From Niallia taxi (lineage in GTDB: Bacteria > Bacillota > Bacilli > Bacillales > Cytobacillaceae): 64,000 nucleotides of DNA. The stretch spans positions 1 through 64,000 of the forward strand of contig NZ_RZTZ01000017.1 in NCBI RefSeq assembly GCF_004005475.1, written 5' to 3'. This document shows, one piece after another, positions 8,578 through 17,090 of the stretch. The notes under the pieces were generated by a model. That model worked only from the letters and a program-made list of their open reading frames with translations. It was not told the DNA's origin and searched no databases. A program made the position numbers and the translations under genes. Numbering within the stretch: the first letter of the stretch is position 1; every line of letters starts with the position of its first letter.

Positions 8578-8918
8578 ACGTTCAAATTCGAATTCAAGGC
8601 GTTAACCGTGTTATTTCAGCGCTGGCATATGACGGCTTGAAGCGTGATATCGCAAATACAACTGAAGCATACACACGAAAGGCTGCGAATGAGTCGGCCG
8701 GAATGGCGCCGGTAAAAGACGGGAAACTCCGAAACTCTATCGTTGCTAGTCCGGAACAAATTGACGAAACGCATTGGCAATACGGTTCAGACGTAGAATA
8801 TGCGAGAAAGCAAGAATACGAACATAAAACGCAGAAGGCATTCATTCGTAAATCCGTTTGGAATAACGAAACTCCTTACCGTGAAAAGATACGCGACCAT
8901 GTGCGCGATTTAGGGTAG
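8574..8918 (+). CDS. HK97 gp10-like head-tail component
   Basis: A 114-residue protein of the HK97 gp10 family. It carries the typical features AYTRKAANESAGMAPVKDGKLRNSI and the following Y-G-S-D-V-E-YA segment (about 40-85). The family acts at head-tail joining or tail completion. ATGA overlap with the preceding gene suggests coupling. Confidence 0.8.
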   Translation: MNVQIRIQGVNRVISALAYDGLKRDIANTTEAYTRKAANESAGMAPVKDGKLRNSIVASPEQIDETHWQYGSDVEYARKQEYEHKTQKAFIRKSVWNNETPYREKIRDHVRDLG

Positions 8919-8926
8919 GTGATACG

Positions 8927-9361
8927 ATGCAGATGGAAATACAGCATTCAATCCGGACTTGGCTTGCGAATAAGACGGGGCTAACGACGACTTGGATTTA
9001 TGACGGAGTAAAGCTTCCGACTGTTAAGCCGTTCCTTACGATCGAGCAAATGCAGAACAATATTTCGCAAGTGGCAAAGCTTCGCGAGACAATGCTAACA
9101 ACCTATCGGTTTCAAGTAGGTTTATTCGCTAGTTCTTCAAGTGAGCGGGCACGACTGCAGGAACAAGTTAAAAAGCTATTAATGTTCGAAGAGATACCCT
9201 TAATAACCGCAACTACACCGGCTGAAACAGTCGGTTCTTTTTATGCGCAAGTAACAGCCGAGGTTCCAATCCCGGCAGAAGATGTCAGTAGTACAACGAA
9301 TTTTCATCACTTGTACTTTGATATCGAGGTAGAAATAACCCAAAACAGGAGGAATAACTAA
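8927..9361 (+). CDS. Putative tail terminator / tail completion protein
   Basis: A 144-residue protein positioned directly before the major tail protein, where siphoviruses encode the tail terminator (SPP1 gp17 / lambda gpU-like). The mix of strands and helices (WIYDGVKLPTVKPFLTIEQM; YFDIEVEITQ at the end) fits. Its TAA overlaps the next ATG by one base. Family membership was not verified by a search. Confidence 0.6.
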   Translation: MQMEIQHSIRTWLANKTGLTTTWIYDGVKLPTVKPFLTIEQMQNNISQVAKLRETMLTTYRFQVGLFASSSSERARLQEQVKKLLMFEEIPLITATTPAETVGSFYAQVTAEVPIPAEDVSSTTNFHHLYFDIEVEITQNRRNN

Positions 9362-9795
9362 TGGGAATTGAATACAGAGGCGACGAGATTTTATACGTAG
9401 TAGCTATTCCAGGCGAAACAGATGCGGAAACACTTCATCGACCATTTAACCAAACTGCAGGCACAACAACTATTTCCGCAGACTCAATCGACTTAGATAC
9501 GAAAGATAAATCAGGTTCTGACTACGGAAAAGTAACGGAAGAGGTTTCGCTTGAAGGCGTTGTTTCAGAAGGCGATCCATTCGTTGATTACGTTAAAAAC
9601 GCTATTCGCAAAAAGGAATTCGTTAAGATTTACGAAGTTGATACACGCACAAAGAAAGCGGAGTACGGAATGTATATGATTTCGTCTTTCGAAAAATCAT
9701 TCGGAACAGGCGACTTTGCAACGTATTCACTAAGCGGAACATTGAACGGCGATGTAACACCGGTAACACTAACGGAAGTTCCAGAAGGAGCATGA
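9361..9795 (+). CDS. Major tail tube protein (TP901-1 type)
   Basis: A 144-residue tube subunit. It begins with the strand-rich segment GIEYRGDEILYVVAIPGETD, followed by beta strands with a central acidic loop (DLDTKDKSGSDYGKVTEEVS) and the KEFVKIYEVD to GMYMISSFEKSF region seen in TP901-1-like tail proteins. A strong terminator follows, as is common after abundantly made tail tube genes. Confidence 0.8.
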   Translation: MGIEYRGDEILYVVAIPGETDAETLHRPFNQTAGTTTISADSIDLDTKDKSGSDYGKVTEEVSLEGVVSEGDPFVDYVKNAIRKKEFVKIYEVDTRTKKAEYGMYMISSFEKSFGTGDFATYSLSGTLNGDVTPVTLTEVPEGA

Positions 9796-9800
9796 TTAAC

Positions 9801-9826
9801 GGCGCTAATGCAGCGCCTTTTTTAAT
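9801..9826 (+). terminator. Terminator after the major tail gene
   Basis: GGCGCT and AGCGCC form a perfect 6-pair stem with a five-base loop, followed by six T. Confidence 0.75.
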
Positions 9827-9854
9827 TTCGAAAACAACCGAAAGGATGATATAA

Positions 9855-10220
9855 ATGGCACGTTTTGAAATCGAAGGTAATGAATACGACGTTAAATTAA
9901 CGTTCGCAGGCGTTAAGTATCTCGGAAGCTTATATGAAGGTGGAGCGCTTAGTCTTATCGGTAAGGCAATGTCGGGCGATTTAGATACGTTTTCGCATAT
10001 TATTCACGCTGGTCTTTTCCATACGGAGAAAAACTTTGCGCTTAAAACAGTCGAAAAGGCAATCGAGCAAGCTTTTGAAGCGGAGAAACTCGACATGGAA
10101 GCGGTCTTGAAAATGTCCAACGAGGTAGTGACGGAAAGTTTTTTCTTCAAGAAAATCGTGGCGAAGTTGGTGGCGAAGAATCCGGAAGCGTTCAAACAAA
10201 TGCAGGAGATTTTAAGCTAG
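9855..10220 (+). CDS. Tail assembly chaperone, short form (gpG-like)
   Basis: A 121-residue mostly helical protein directly between major tail protein and tape measure, the invariant place of tail assembly chaperones, which load the tape measure protein during tail growth. It starts FEIEGNEYDVKLTFAGVKYL, a form common in Gram-positive phages. A UUUUUUC slippery heptamer lies near its 3' end, so part of the translation probably continues into the following frame as a GT fusion. Confidence 0.75.
   Translation: MARFEIEGNEYDVKLTFAGVKYLGSLYEGGALSLIGKAMSGDLDTFSHIIHAGLFHTEKNFALKTVEKAIEQAFEAEKLDMEAVLKMSNEVVTESFFFKKIVAKLVAKNPEAFKQMQEILS
10139..10145 (+). promoter_or_regulatory. Predicted -1 ribosomal frameshift site
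   Basis: The heptamer T TTT TTC is exactly in register for -1 slippage (codons TTT and TTC in the zero frame; TTT TTT after slipping). Past it, the -1 frame stays open to 10549, and the overlapping stretch encodes a plausible linker (QENRGEVGGEESGS). Such slippage between gpG and gpGT is conserved in long-tailed phages. A downstream stimulating structure was not modelled. Confidence 0.75.
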
Positions 10221-10549
10221 ACGATATCTTGTCGGACGGTTGGCGTTACTTGTCGCTGAAACCTTCCGAAATTTACTTACTTACACCTCGCGAATTTACG
10301 TTGCTATTGAATGCGGAACGTGAAAAACACTATGACAGTTACGAACGCCAATCTCACTTTATCATAATGAGCGAAAATGCCAAACGAGCTAAACGTTCTA
10401 TTAAAGCAAGCGACTTGTACAAACGGCCTGCAGACGAAAAAGCAGAAGCGAAACTACAAGAAGGCGTTGAGAAGGCGCAACATGCTTCGGAATGGTTGGC
10501 GCAGTTTGAGCAATTTAGCGGGAAGGAGGTAAGCGATGGCAGACCATAG
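10145..10549 (+). CDS. Tail assembly chaperone T domain, made as a frameshift fusion
   Basis: Coordinates give the portion read in the -1 frame after the slippery heptamer; the fusion with the upstream gene would be about 231 residues. The domain contains LDDILSDGWRYLSLKPSEIY, LTPREFTLLLNAEREKHYD and a charged helical tail. An independent start at TTG 10229 is possible but has no ribosome site. The 3' end overlaps the tape measure gene by 14 bases. Confidence 0.7.
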   Translation, partial: LQENRGEVGGEESGSVQTNAGDFKLDDILSDGWRYLSLKPSEIYLLTPREFTLLLNAEREKHYDSYERQSHFIIMSENAKRAKRSIKASDLYKRPADEKAEAKLQEGVEKAQHASEWLAQFEQFSGKEVSDGRP

Positions 10550-12860
10550 TATTATCGTTGAGATAGGCGCCAATATTGCTGATTTAACGAATCAACTCAA
10601 CAGCGCCAGCAATACGTTGCAAAACTTCGGATCAGCAACACAACGAATAGGCGCTGACATAGCAAAAGGGTTCGGTGCCGTTGGCGCAGGAATTGGTGCC
10701 GGTCTTGGCTACGCGGTAAATATGGCGGCAGACTTCGACTCTTCCATGCGTAAGGCAGGCGCAATTGCCGGTGCAAATACGCAAGAGTTCGAAGCGATGA
10801 AACAAGCAGCAATTGATCTTGGCGCAAACACTTCGAAAAGTGCCACGGAAGTTTCCGGCGCAATGACCGAGCTTGCAGCGAAAGGATTTGACGCAAATCA
10901 AGTAATCGCAGCAATGCCCGGTATCATTTCTGCAGCGGAAGCATCAGGCGAAGATTTAGCAATGACATCCGACACAGTATCGTCAGCGCTTAATATTTGG
11001 GGACTTGAAGCTGGCGAAGCAGGTCGTGTTGCTGACGTATTAGCGGAATCGGCTAACTCTACGGCAGCAGGTATTTTAGATATGCAATACGCATTCAAGT
11101 ACGCAGGTGCTCCGGCAGCGGCCTTAGGTGTTTCGATGGAAGAAACGGCAGCATCTATCGGGTTAATGACAAACGCAGGTCTACAAGGGGAAAATGCTGG
11201 TACGGCGTTACGTGCGTCCTTACTAGCTTTGTTGAATCCGTCTGAGAAAAATTCGAAGATGATGGAAAGTATGGGAATTCAAATCACAGATACGGCAGGT
11301 AATTTCGTCGGTATTTCGAAGTTGGTCGATAACTTATCGAAGTCAATGGAAGGAATGACGGACACGCAAAAAGCGGCCAATCTTGCATCGTTAGTTGGAA
11401 CCGAAGCGGTATCCGGCTTCTTAGCGTTGATGGACGCAGGACCGGCGAAAATTGATGAAATGACGGCTTCATTAGAGAATAGCGCAGGTGCTTCGCAAGA
11501 GGCTGCGAATAAAATGAAAGCGGGTATCGGGGGTTCCATCGAACAGTTAACAGGTTCTATTGAGTCGTTGGCAATATCGCTAGGTGATCAATTAGTTCCA
11601 TACGTGCAGATAGTTGCGGACTTCATTTCGATGTTGGTGAATAAATTTAACGAGTTATCCGAAAGCACGAAACAGTTTCTTGTCGTAGGTGCTGCTGTAA
11701 CTGCGTTACTGGCCTTGTTTTTGGCAACTGTTGGTGTAGTAATTATGACTATAGGCACTGTTGCTTCTAGTATAGGAGCACTAGCTATCGCCTTAGGCAC
11801 TACCTCAGCAGTGATACTAACAACAATAGGAGTAATTTTAGCGATAGTAGCTGCAGTAGTAGCATTGGGTGTCGGGTTAGTTGCTGCATACAATCACGTT
11901 GGATGGTTCAGAGATATGGTCGACGCAGCATGGGCGTGGATTAAGAATGCGTTCTTCACAGCGCTCGAATATATCATGGGAGTCGTACAATGGTTAATGG
12001 CGGATATCAGTGCGTTTATAGGTGAACAACTTGCGAAGATTAAAGCATTTTGGAACGAAAACGGGCAAGCAATTATGACTATAGTTAAGACTTATTTCGG
12101 AGTTATCCAAGAGTATGTACAGATGGTGATGGGGATTATTAAAGGCGTTTTCCAAATGGTGTGGCCTATTATCGTAGGTGTAATTAGGGCAGCATGGGAA
12201 ACGATTAAAGCGATAGTTGCAACAGCCATCGATTTAGTGTTAGGTGTTATTCAAACTACCCTGCGTATTCTACAGGGCGATTGGGCAGGCGCGTGGGAAA
12301 CGATTAAGTCAACTGCGATGTCAATATGGAAAAACATCGTCGGCATCTTCGAAAATATCGACCTAGCAGAAACAGGAAAGAACATCATAAACGGACTGAT
12401 TGGCGGTATCTCTTCTATGGCTGGTGCTGTTAAAGACGCAGTGGTTGGTATCGGCGAAAAAATCAAGAACGGATTTACTTCATTCTTTGACATTAACTCG
12501 CCTTCAAAAGTTATGTATAAAGACGTCGGGCGTTGGATTCCAGCAGGTATCGCTGACGGTATCATCGGTAATATTAGCTCCGTTATTGCTGCAACGAAGG
12601 AAATGTCGAAAGCAATTATGCCGCAAGCGGAAATGTCATTAGCGTACAGCACGCCGACAAGCAGTTACTCGCCAAAGTATCATAACGTTGATACAAAAGC
12701 CGAAACTGCAAACGCAACGAAATCGATGCAACCACGAGACATCATAATCGAAATGACACACGTACTAGACAGCGAAGTAATCGGCCGCAAAACAGAACGA
12801 GTAGTCAGCGGTCAACAAGCCGGTAAAATAGCGATTAAAAATTACATGCGAGGTGATTGA
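10536..12860 (+). CDS. Tail tape measure protein
   Basis: A 774-residue protein that sets tail length. The N-terminal part (about 20-330) has helical repeats and the TP901-family core (AGAIAGANTQEFEAMKQAAI through GTALRASLLALLNPSEKNS). Hydrophobic membrane-like segments lie at about 380-450 (FLVVGAAVTALLALFLATVG). The C-terminal region has repeated Trp-rich helices (AGAWETIKSTAMSIWKN) and the FDINSPSKVM motif. Start ATG follows AAGGAGG. At about 775 residues the predicted tail is fairly short for a siphovirus, about 115 nm if the usual 0.15 nm per residue applies. Confidence 0.9.
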   Translation: MADHSIIVEIGANIADLTNQLNSASNTLQNFGSATQRIGADIAKGFGAVGAGIGAGLGYAVNMAADFDSSMRKAGAIAGANTQEFEAMKQAAIDLGANTSKSATEVSGAMTELAAKGFDANQVIAAMPGIISAAEASGEDLAMTSDTVSSALNIWGLEAGEAGRVADVLAESANSTAAGILDMQYAFKYAGAPAAALGVSMEETAASIGLMTNAGLQGENAGTALRASLLALLNPSEKNSKMMESMGIQITDTAGNFVGISKLVDNLSKSMEGMTDTQKAANLASLVGTEAVSGFLALMDAGPAKIDEMTASLENSAGASQEAANKMKAGIGGSIEQLTGSIESLAISLGDQLVPYVQIVADFISMLVNKFNELSESTKQFLVVGAAVTALLALFLATVGVVIMTIGTVASSIGALAIALGTTSAVILTTIGVILAIVAAVVALGVGLVAAYNHVGWFRDMVDAAWAWIKNAFFTALEYIMGVVQWLMADISAFIGEQLAKIKAFWNENGQAIMTIVKTYFGVIQEYVQMVMGIIKGVFQMVWPIIVGVIRAAWETIKAIVATAIDLVLGVIQTTLRILQGDWAGAWETIKSTAMSIWKNIVGIFENIDLAETGKNIINGLIGGISSMAGAVKDAVVGIGEKIKNGFTSFFDINSPSKVMYKDVGRWIPAGIADGIIGNISSVIAATKEMSKAIMPQAEMSLAYSTPTSSYSPKYHNVDTKAETANATKSMQPRDIIIEMTHVLDSEVIGRKTERVVSGQQAGKIAIKNYMRGD

Positions 12861-12864
12861 CGGA

Positions 12865-13680
12865 ATGAACATGATTGTAACGAAGCTTGACGGAAAAACC
12901 TACGACTTGGAATCAATGGGTATTACTTTGCGTGAATTCAATCCGGAATCTCCGTCGCCTCGCCATGTAACGGAAGAAATCGAAGGAATTCATGGCTTGA
13001 TTGATAACGGCACGACTTACGCAGAAAGAAAGATTAATTGTTCGTTTTATTTAAAAGCAGTCGACGTCGAAGATTACTATCTGTTTCGCGATGAAATATT
13101 TGCGCTATTTGATTCAAGCCAGGCTTTTTACGTAACAGAATCGCGGAACATCGGTAAACGCTGGCTTGTCAAAACCGACGGCACATATTCCATTGACCAA
13201 GAGCGAGTCTACGGAATGTTTGACGTTACTTTTGTTGCGTTTCAGCCTTTCGCAGAGTCTCGTGGAACAACACTTTCGCCATTTTCATTCGATTCGGACT
13301 TATGGCAAATTGGCGAAGGATTAGACGATGGTATTCCGCCTCAGTACCGATTTAACACGACAACTTTTCGAGTTTACAACGCAGGTAACGTCGTAGTAAG
13401 TCCGGTACAAATGCCGATGCAAATAACGTATTTAGGCGAGTCGAGTACGTTGCAAATAAAGAACCGTACGACCGGAGATGCGTGGTTATATTCGGGCACA
13501 TCCGAACCAAATGACGTCATTGATCTTAACCGTGTGCAAGCGAAAAAGAACAGCGTAAGTATCTTCGCTGCAACCAATCGAAAGTATATCACATTGGCTC
13601 CAGGCTGGAACGAGTTTATCTTATTAGGAACACGCGGAAGTTTCGAAATCGCATTTAACTTTCGTTATTACTATCTATAG
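12865..13680 (+). CDS. Distal tail protein (Dit family)
   Basis: A 271-residue baseplate hub protein. The N-terminal domain includes GMTLRE-like ITLREFNPESPSPRHVTEEI and the Dit signature around WLVKTDGTYSIDQERVYGMFDVTFVAFQPFAES (about 110-140). A C-terminal galectin-like domain follows. ATG 12865 is preferred because GAGGTGA is well spaced for it; a GTG at 12853 overlaps that site and the tape measure stop. Confidence 0.8.
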   Translation: MNMIVTKLDGKTYDLESMGITLREFNPESPSPRHVTEEIEGIHGLIDNGTTYAERKINCSFYLKAVDVEDYYLFRDEIFALFDSSQAFYVTESRNIGKRWLVKTDGTYSIDQERVYGMFDVTFVAFQPFAESRGTTLSPFSFDSDLWQIGEGLDDGIPPQYRFNTTTFRVYNAGNVVVSPVQMPMQITYLGESSTLQIKNRTTGDAWLYSGTSEPNDVIDLNRVQAKKNSVSIFAATNRKYITLAPGWNEFILLGTRGSFEIAFNFRYYYL

Positions 13681-13692
13681 GAGGGGAGTTGC

Positions 13693-15534
13693 GTGAGAGA
13701 TTTATTCGTACAGGATTTAAGCGGTCGAATGGAACGGCTGACAGACTATTCCGTTACTCGTAAGAATGCGATTAATAACGAGAAAACAATCGATGTATCT
13801 TGCACTAAAACCGACCGTAATGCGCACTCCTTTCCGATGGTACAGAACGAGAATATCTTCCTTTACGAAGACGAGGAGTACGTAATTAAGCAGACGACGT
13901 TAACGGCTCGTGGCGTATCGAGCACGGGCATTCACCGAGTGTTTTGTGACCTGCGCGACTTGTACATCTACGACGTTATTGAAGGCGAAAACACTCGCGG
14001 TATTCAAACGCTACTTAACATCGCATTGAACGGCTCGGGCTACAGTTTTACGGTTGACTCGGTGCTAGTGAATACGACAGCAATCGTTGAGGATTTCGGC
14101 GATGCGTCTGCGCTTGAATTATTGACGACTATTTGCGAAAAGTTCGGCGTTGAGTTTGAGTGCGTCGGCAAAACGATTTACATTGCTAAGGAAATTGCGC
14201 GATATACCGATCATCAACTTCGATATCATTTCAACGTGAATGCACCGTCGAAAGAAATCGCAACCAACGATATTAAAACGTATATACGTGGTTACGGAAA
14301 GAAGTTCGAGGATGAGGATATATTCGACGAGTATAAATACGCAGGATCATCCGGTAGAAGCGGTACGTGGTACGAGGATGACAGCGGTGCACAACAATTT
14401 AGATCCGATAATCCAGAAGCCGAACTCGAATACGGTTTAATTACGAGAACAACCAACGATTATTTTACGTTCAATTTCACCGGAACTGGATTGCGAATGA
14501 AGATGATTACGAGCACTCTTGGCGGTAAAGTAAAATTCGACATTGATAACGGAGATAAAACGAAAACAGTTTCGCTGTATACGAATTATCTCAATCGTCC
14601 GACTAGCGTAGAGACTTTCGAAATTGCACGCGGATTGGAAAACAAAACACATACTGTTAAAGTATCGCTGGTAGGTAAAGACGGTAGTAATCCGTTTACT
14701 ACTGGGCCTGTTCGACCGGTTTTTGTTATGCCGAAAAACGGCGACATTATTGGCGTGTATAGGTTACGTCAAGGTGATGACGAAATTTACACGTCAACGG
14801 CCGAATATACAAGCCCGTTAGCAAGCGTTTATGGTATTCGCCACGCAAAGCCATTACGCGATGATCAGTATACAAACAAGGTATCGTTGATTAACGCATT
14901 AAAAGCGGAACTGCACGATTACTTCGAAATATCGCTAACGCTTGATTATGTCGAGTTGCTGGACTTCGGAATTCAAGATATCCGCAAAGGTGATTACGTA
15001 TGGTGCATCTTAGATCCGTTCGGTATCGACGTTAGAATTCGCGTAGTAGAAATCGAAGACTATTCCAACGATGCCACGTCGCCAAAGTTTACGCTAGGCA
15101 CATTGCGCAAGACTTCGAATGATATTGCGGTAGAGTTTAAGAAAACGAGCAACACACTGGCGAAGGTAGTCGATAGCACGACCGGAAAGGTTAAGTCGTC
15201 CGCAGTCGATTTAACTATCGGTAAAACAACGAAGTTTGAGGCCGGCTATGACCCTACGCAAATTACTACGCCAACATACGATTTAGCGAGCGCATCTACC
15301 GACGGGCTAATGAGTTCGGAAGACTTCGCAAAGCTATCGAATATTGCGGTCGATGTAAACGGAAATGTCATCGTCACAATTGGGCCTGCGTCCGAACTAA
15401 CTGACGGATTAATGAGCGCTGCAGACTTCGTAAAACTTCGCGACTTAGATTTCGAACAGATAAAAGCGGACATCGAAGATATAAAAACAAGGCTAACTGC
15501 GCTAGAAGGAAATAACGGAGAAACTACCGTATAG
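13693..15534 (+). CDS. Tail endopeptidase-like / tail-associated protein (Tal)
   Basis: A 613-residue central baseplate protein of the prophage tail endopeptidase class, which forms the tail tip that contacts the cell wall. The N-terminal hub part (about 1-190) includes FVQDLSGRMERLTDYSVTRK and ALELLTTICEKFGVEFECVG. A jelly-roll-like insert (about 235-345) and a C-terminal region with two similar pieces (DGLMSSEDFAKL and DGLMSAADFVKL) ending in a short coiled coil follow. Start is GTG after GGAGGGG. A cell-wall hydrolase active site was not identified. Confidence 0.8.
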   Translation: MRDLFVQDLSGRMERLTDYSVTRKNAINNEKTIDVSCTKTDRNAHSFPMVQNENIFLYEDEEYVIKQTTLTARGVSSTGIHRVFCDLRDLYIYDVIEGENTRGIQTLLNIALNGSGYSFTVDSVLVNTTAIVEDFGDASALELLTTICEKFGVEFECVGKTIYIAKEIARYTDHQLRYHFNVNAPSKEIATNDIKTYIRGYGKKFEDEDIFDEYKYAGSSGRSGTWYEDDSGAQQFRSDNPEAELEYGLITRTTNDYFTFNFTGTGLRMKMITSTLGGKVKFDIDNGDKTKTVSLYTNYLNRPTSVETFEIARGLENKTHTVKVSLVGKDGSNPFTTGPVRPVFVMPKNGDIIGVYRLRQGDDEIYTSTAEYTSPLASVYGIRHAKPLRDDQYTNKVSLINALKAELHDYFEISLTLDYVELLDFGIQDIRKGDYVWCILDPFGIDVRIRVVEIEDYSNDATSPKFTLGTLRKTSNDIAVEFKKTSNTLAKVVDSTTGKVKSSAVDLTIGKTTKFEAGYDPTQITTPTYDLASASTDGLMSSEDFAKLSNIAVDVNGNVIVTIGPASELTDGLMSAADFVKLRDLDFEQIKADIEDIKTRLTALEGNNGETTV

Positions 15535-15549
15535 AAAGGGGAATATCGC

Positions 15550-17073
15550 ATGGCAAAGTGGCCGTATAGAGTATTCGGAACGGCGTTCGACAGAGTGTTT
15601 CGCAACAATTTGAACAAGAACTTCGAAGATATTGCGACGGACATAAAGGAGCAAGCGAATAGGGTTAACGATTTAATAACGAAGAATCCACAGCCGTCGG
15701 AAATTATCGATGCGCGTATTGACTACGAGCACCGTCCGCACAGTTCACTCCGAGAACTATTAGTCGGAGAACAAATAAAGGTGGCGAATATAATGGGTGA
15801 AATCGAAGGGACAACGAAAATAAGCGAACTAACTTCTCCGCAGTATTTAGCGCACAGGGGAAGTTCTTTTTTATATCCGGAAAATACGCTCGAAGCATTT
15901 AAGATGAGCAAATTAAACGGCGCCCTGTTTATCGAATTGGATATTCGCCAGGACAGAACGGGTTCATTATGCGTTATTCATGACGAAGAAGTAATTCGAG
16001 TAACTGGCATTGACCACCGAGGAACTGACCGAATTCAATATCTGAATCCATCGTATGTGCGCTCGATGAAAGTGGAAGGTTTATTGCCGAATTATCCAGC
16101 GCAACCAATCGCTTATTTGGAAGAAGTGTTTCAGACGTTTGGCAACAAAGTTAATTACGCAATCGAATCGAAGGACAGACGAAGCGCCGAAGCAATAGCG
16201 GACATGGCGGAAGCTTATCGCCTGCAGGACCACGTATTAATTCAGTCGTTCAACCAAACGGAATTGAATGCGATTAATGATCGCGGATTCGATTTATTGC
16301 TATTAAGCGACAACGTATCAGATACCGAAGGATTACTCGCAAATAACATTAAGTACGTCGGCTGCAGCACGAGCGTAAGTGATTTATACGTTAGTATGCT
16401 GACGAAAGCCGGAATTAAGGTTTTGGTATATACGGTAAATCATCAATATTTAGCGGAAAAGTATATTGCGCTAGGAGCATTCGGCGTATTTAGCGACGAT
16501 CCTTTTTATGTTGCCAACACGTACCCAACACGAGAAGACGCACCGTTTTCGGAAGTAGTATTTAGCAGCGGTTTTATTCCGCACTACGCCGAATATCGCG
16601 GAGGATTTACAAGCGATTATCGCTGGGGCTTCTTAACGCAAAGTGAAGACAGGGACTTCGTATTGCAAGGTTGGGCGGGCGAGTTGCCGGATACCTTTAC
16701 AATGACTCTGAACGCAAGCTTTATCGAAAGGGCTAACGGTTGGGGAAGTATTGCGTTATGTACGCCGATTGACTACTTCGACGATAACAAAACGACATTA
16801 TCGAACGGATACCATTTGCTGTTCAGTCCGGCAGGTATTTCGATTTATAAAGTGAAGAGCGGAGTAAGTACGCTGCAAGCGAGTTCGGCGGAAATAGACA
16901 ATCTGACCGATGGAGCTACGAAGTACTTCACCGTTACAGTTAGCGCAACATCAATTACGTTTAGCACAAATGACGCAACCATTACAGTTAATGATTCAGA
17001 ATTTCGTAATGGCTTTTTGCATTTCGGAAGAAAATGGGGAACTGTTTCCTTTCAAAATGTTCTAATTTCTTAA
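15550..17073 (+). CDS. Tail protein with glycerophosphodiester phosphodiesterase domain
   Basis: A 507-residue tail protein. A structural N-terminus (about 1-95, VFGTAFDRVFRNNLNKNFED) is joined to a GDPD domain (about 98-330). Visible catalytic and metal residues are HR at 102-103, EN at 111-112, E129 and D131, HD at 144-145, and E206 and K208. A C-terminal beta-sandwich (about 340-507) resembles sugar-binding or laminin-G-like folds. GDPD enzymes cleave glycerol-phosphate diesters, so the likely substrate is glycerol-phosphate teichoic acid of the host wall. It is the first of two enzymatic tail proteins in tandem. Confidence 0.85.
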   Translation: MAKWPYRVFGTAFDRVFRNNLNKNFEDIATDIKEQANRVNDLITKNPQPSEIIDARIDYEHRPHSSLRELLVGEQIKVANIMGEIEGTTKISELTSPQYLAHRGSSFLYPENTLEAFKMSKLNGALFIELDIRQDRTGSLCVIHDEEVIRVTGIDHRGTDRIQYLNPSYVRSMKVEGLLPNYPAQPIAYLEEVFQTFGNKVNYAIESKDRRSAEAIADMAEAYRLQDHVLIQSFNQTELNAINDRGFDLLLLSDNVSDTEGLLANNIKYVGCSTSVSDLYVSMLTKAGIKVLVYTVNHQYLAEKYIALGAFGVFSDDPFYVANTYPTREDAPFSEVVFSSGFIPHYAEYRGGFTSDYRWGFLTQSEDRDFVLQGWAGELPDTFTMTLNASFIERANGWGSIALCTPIDYFDDNKTTLSNGYHLLFSPAGISIYKVKSGVSTLQASSAEIDNLTDGATKYFTVTVSATSITFSTNDATITVNDSEFRNGFLHFGRKWGTVSFQNVLIS

Positions 17074-17090
17074 GAAGGTAGGGCGAATGT

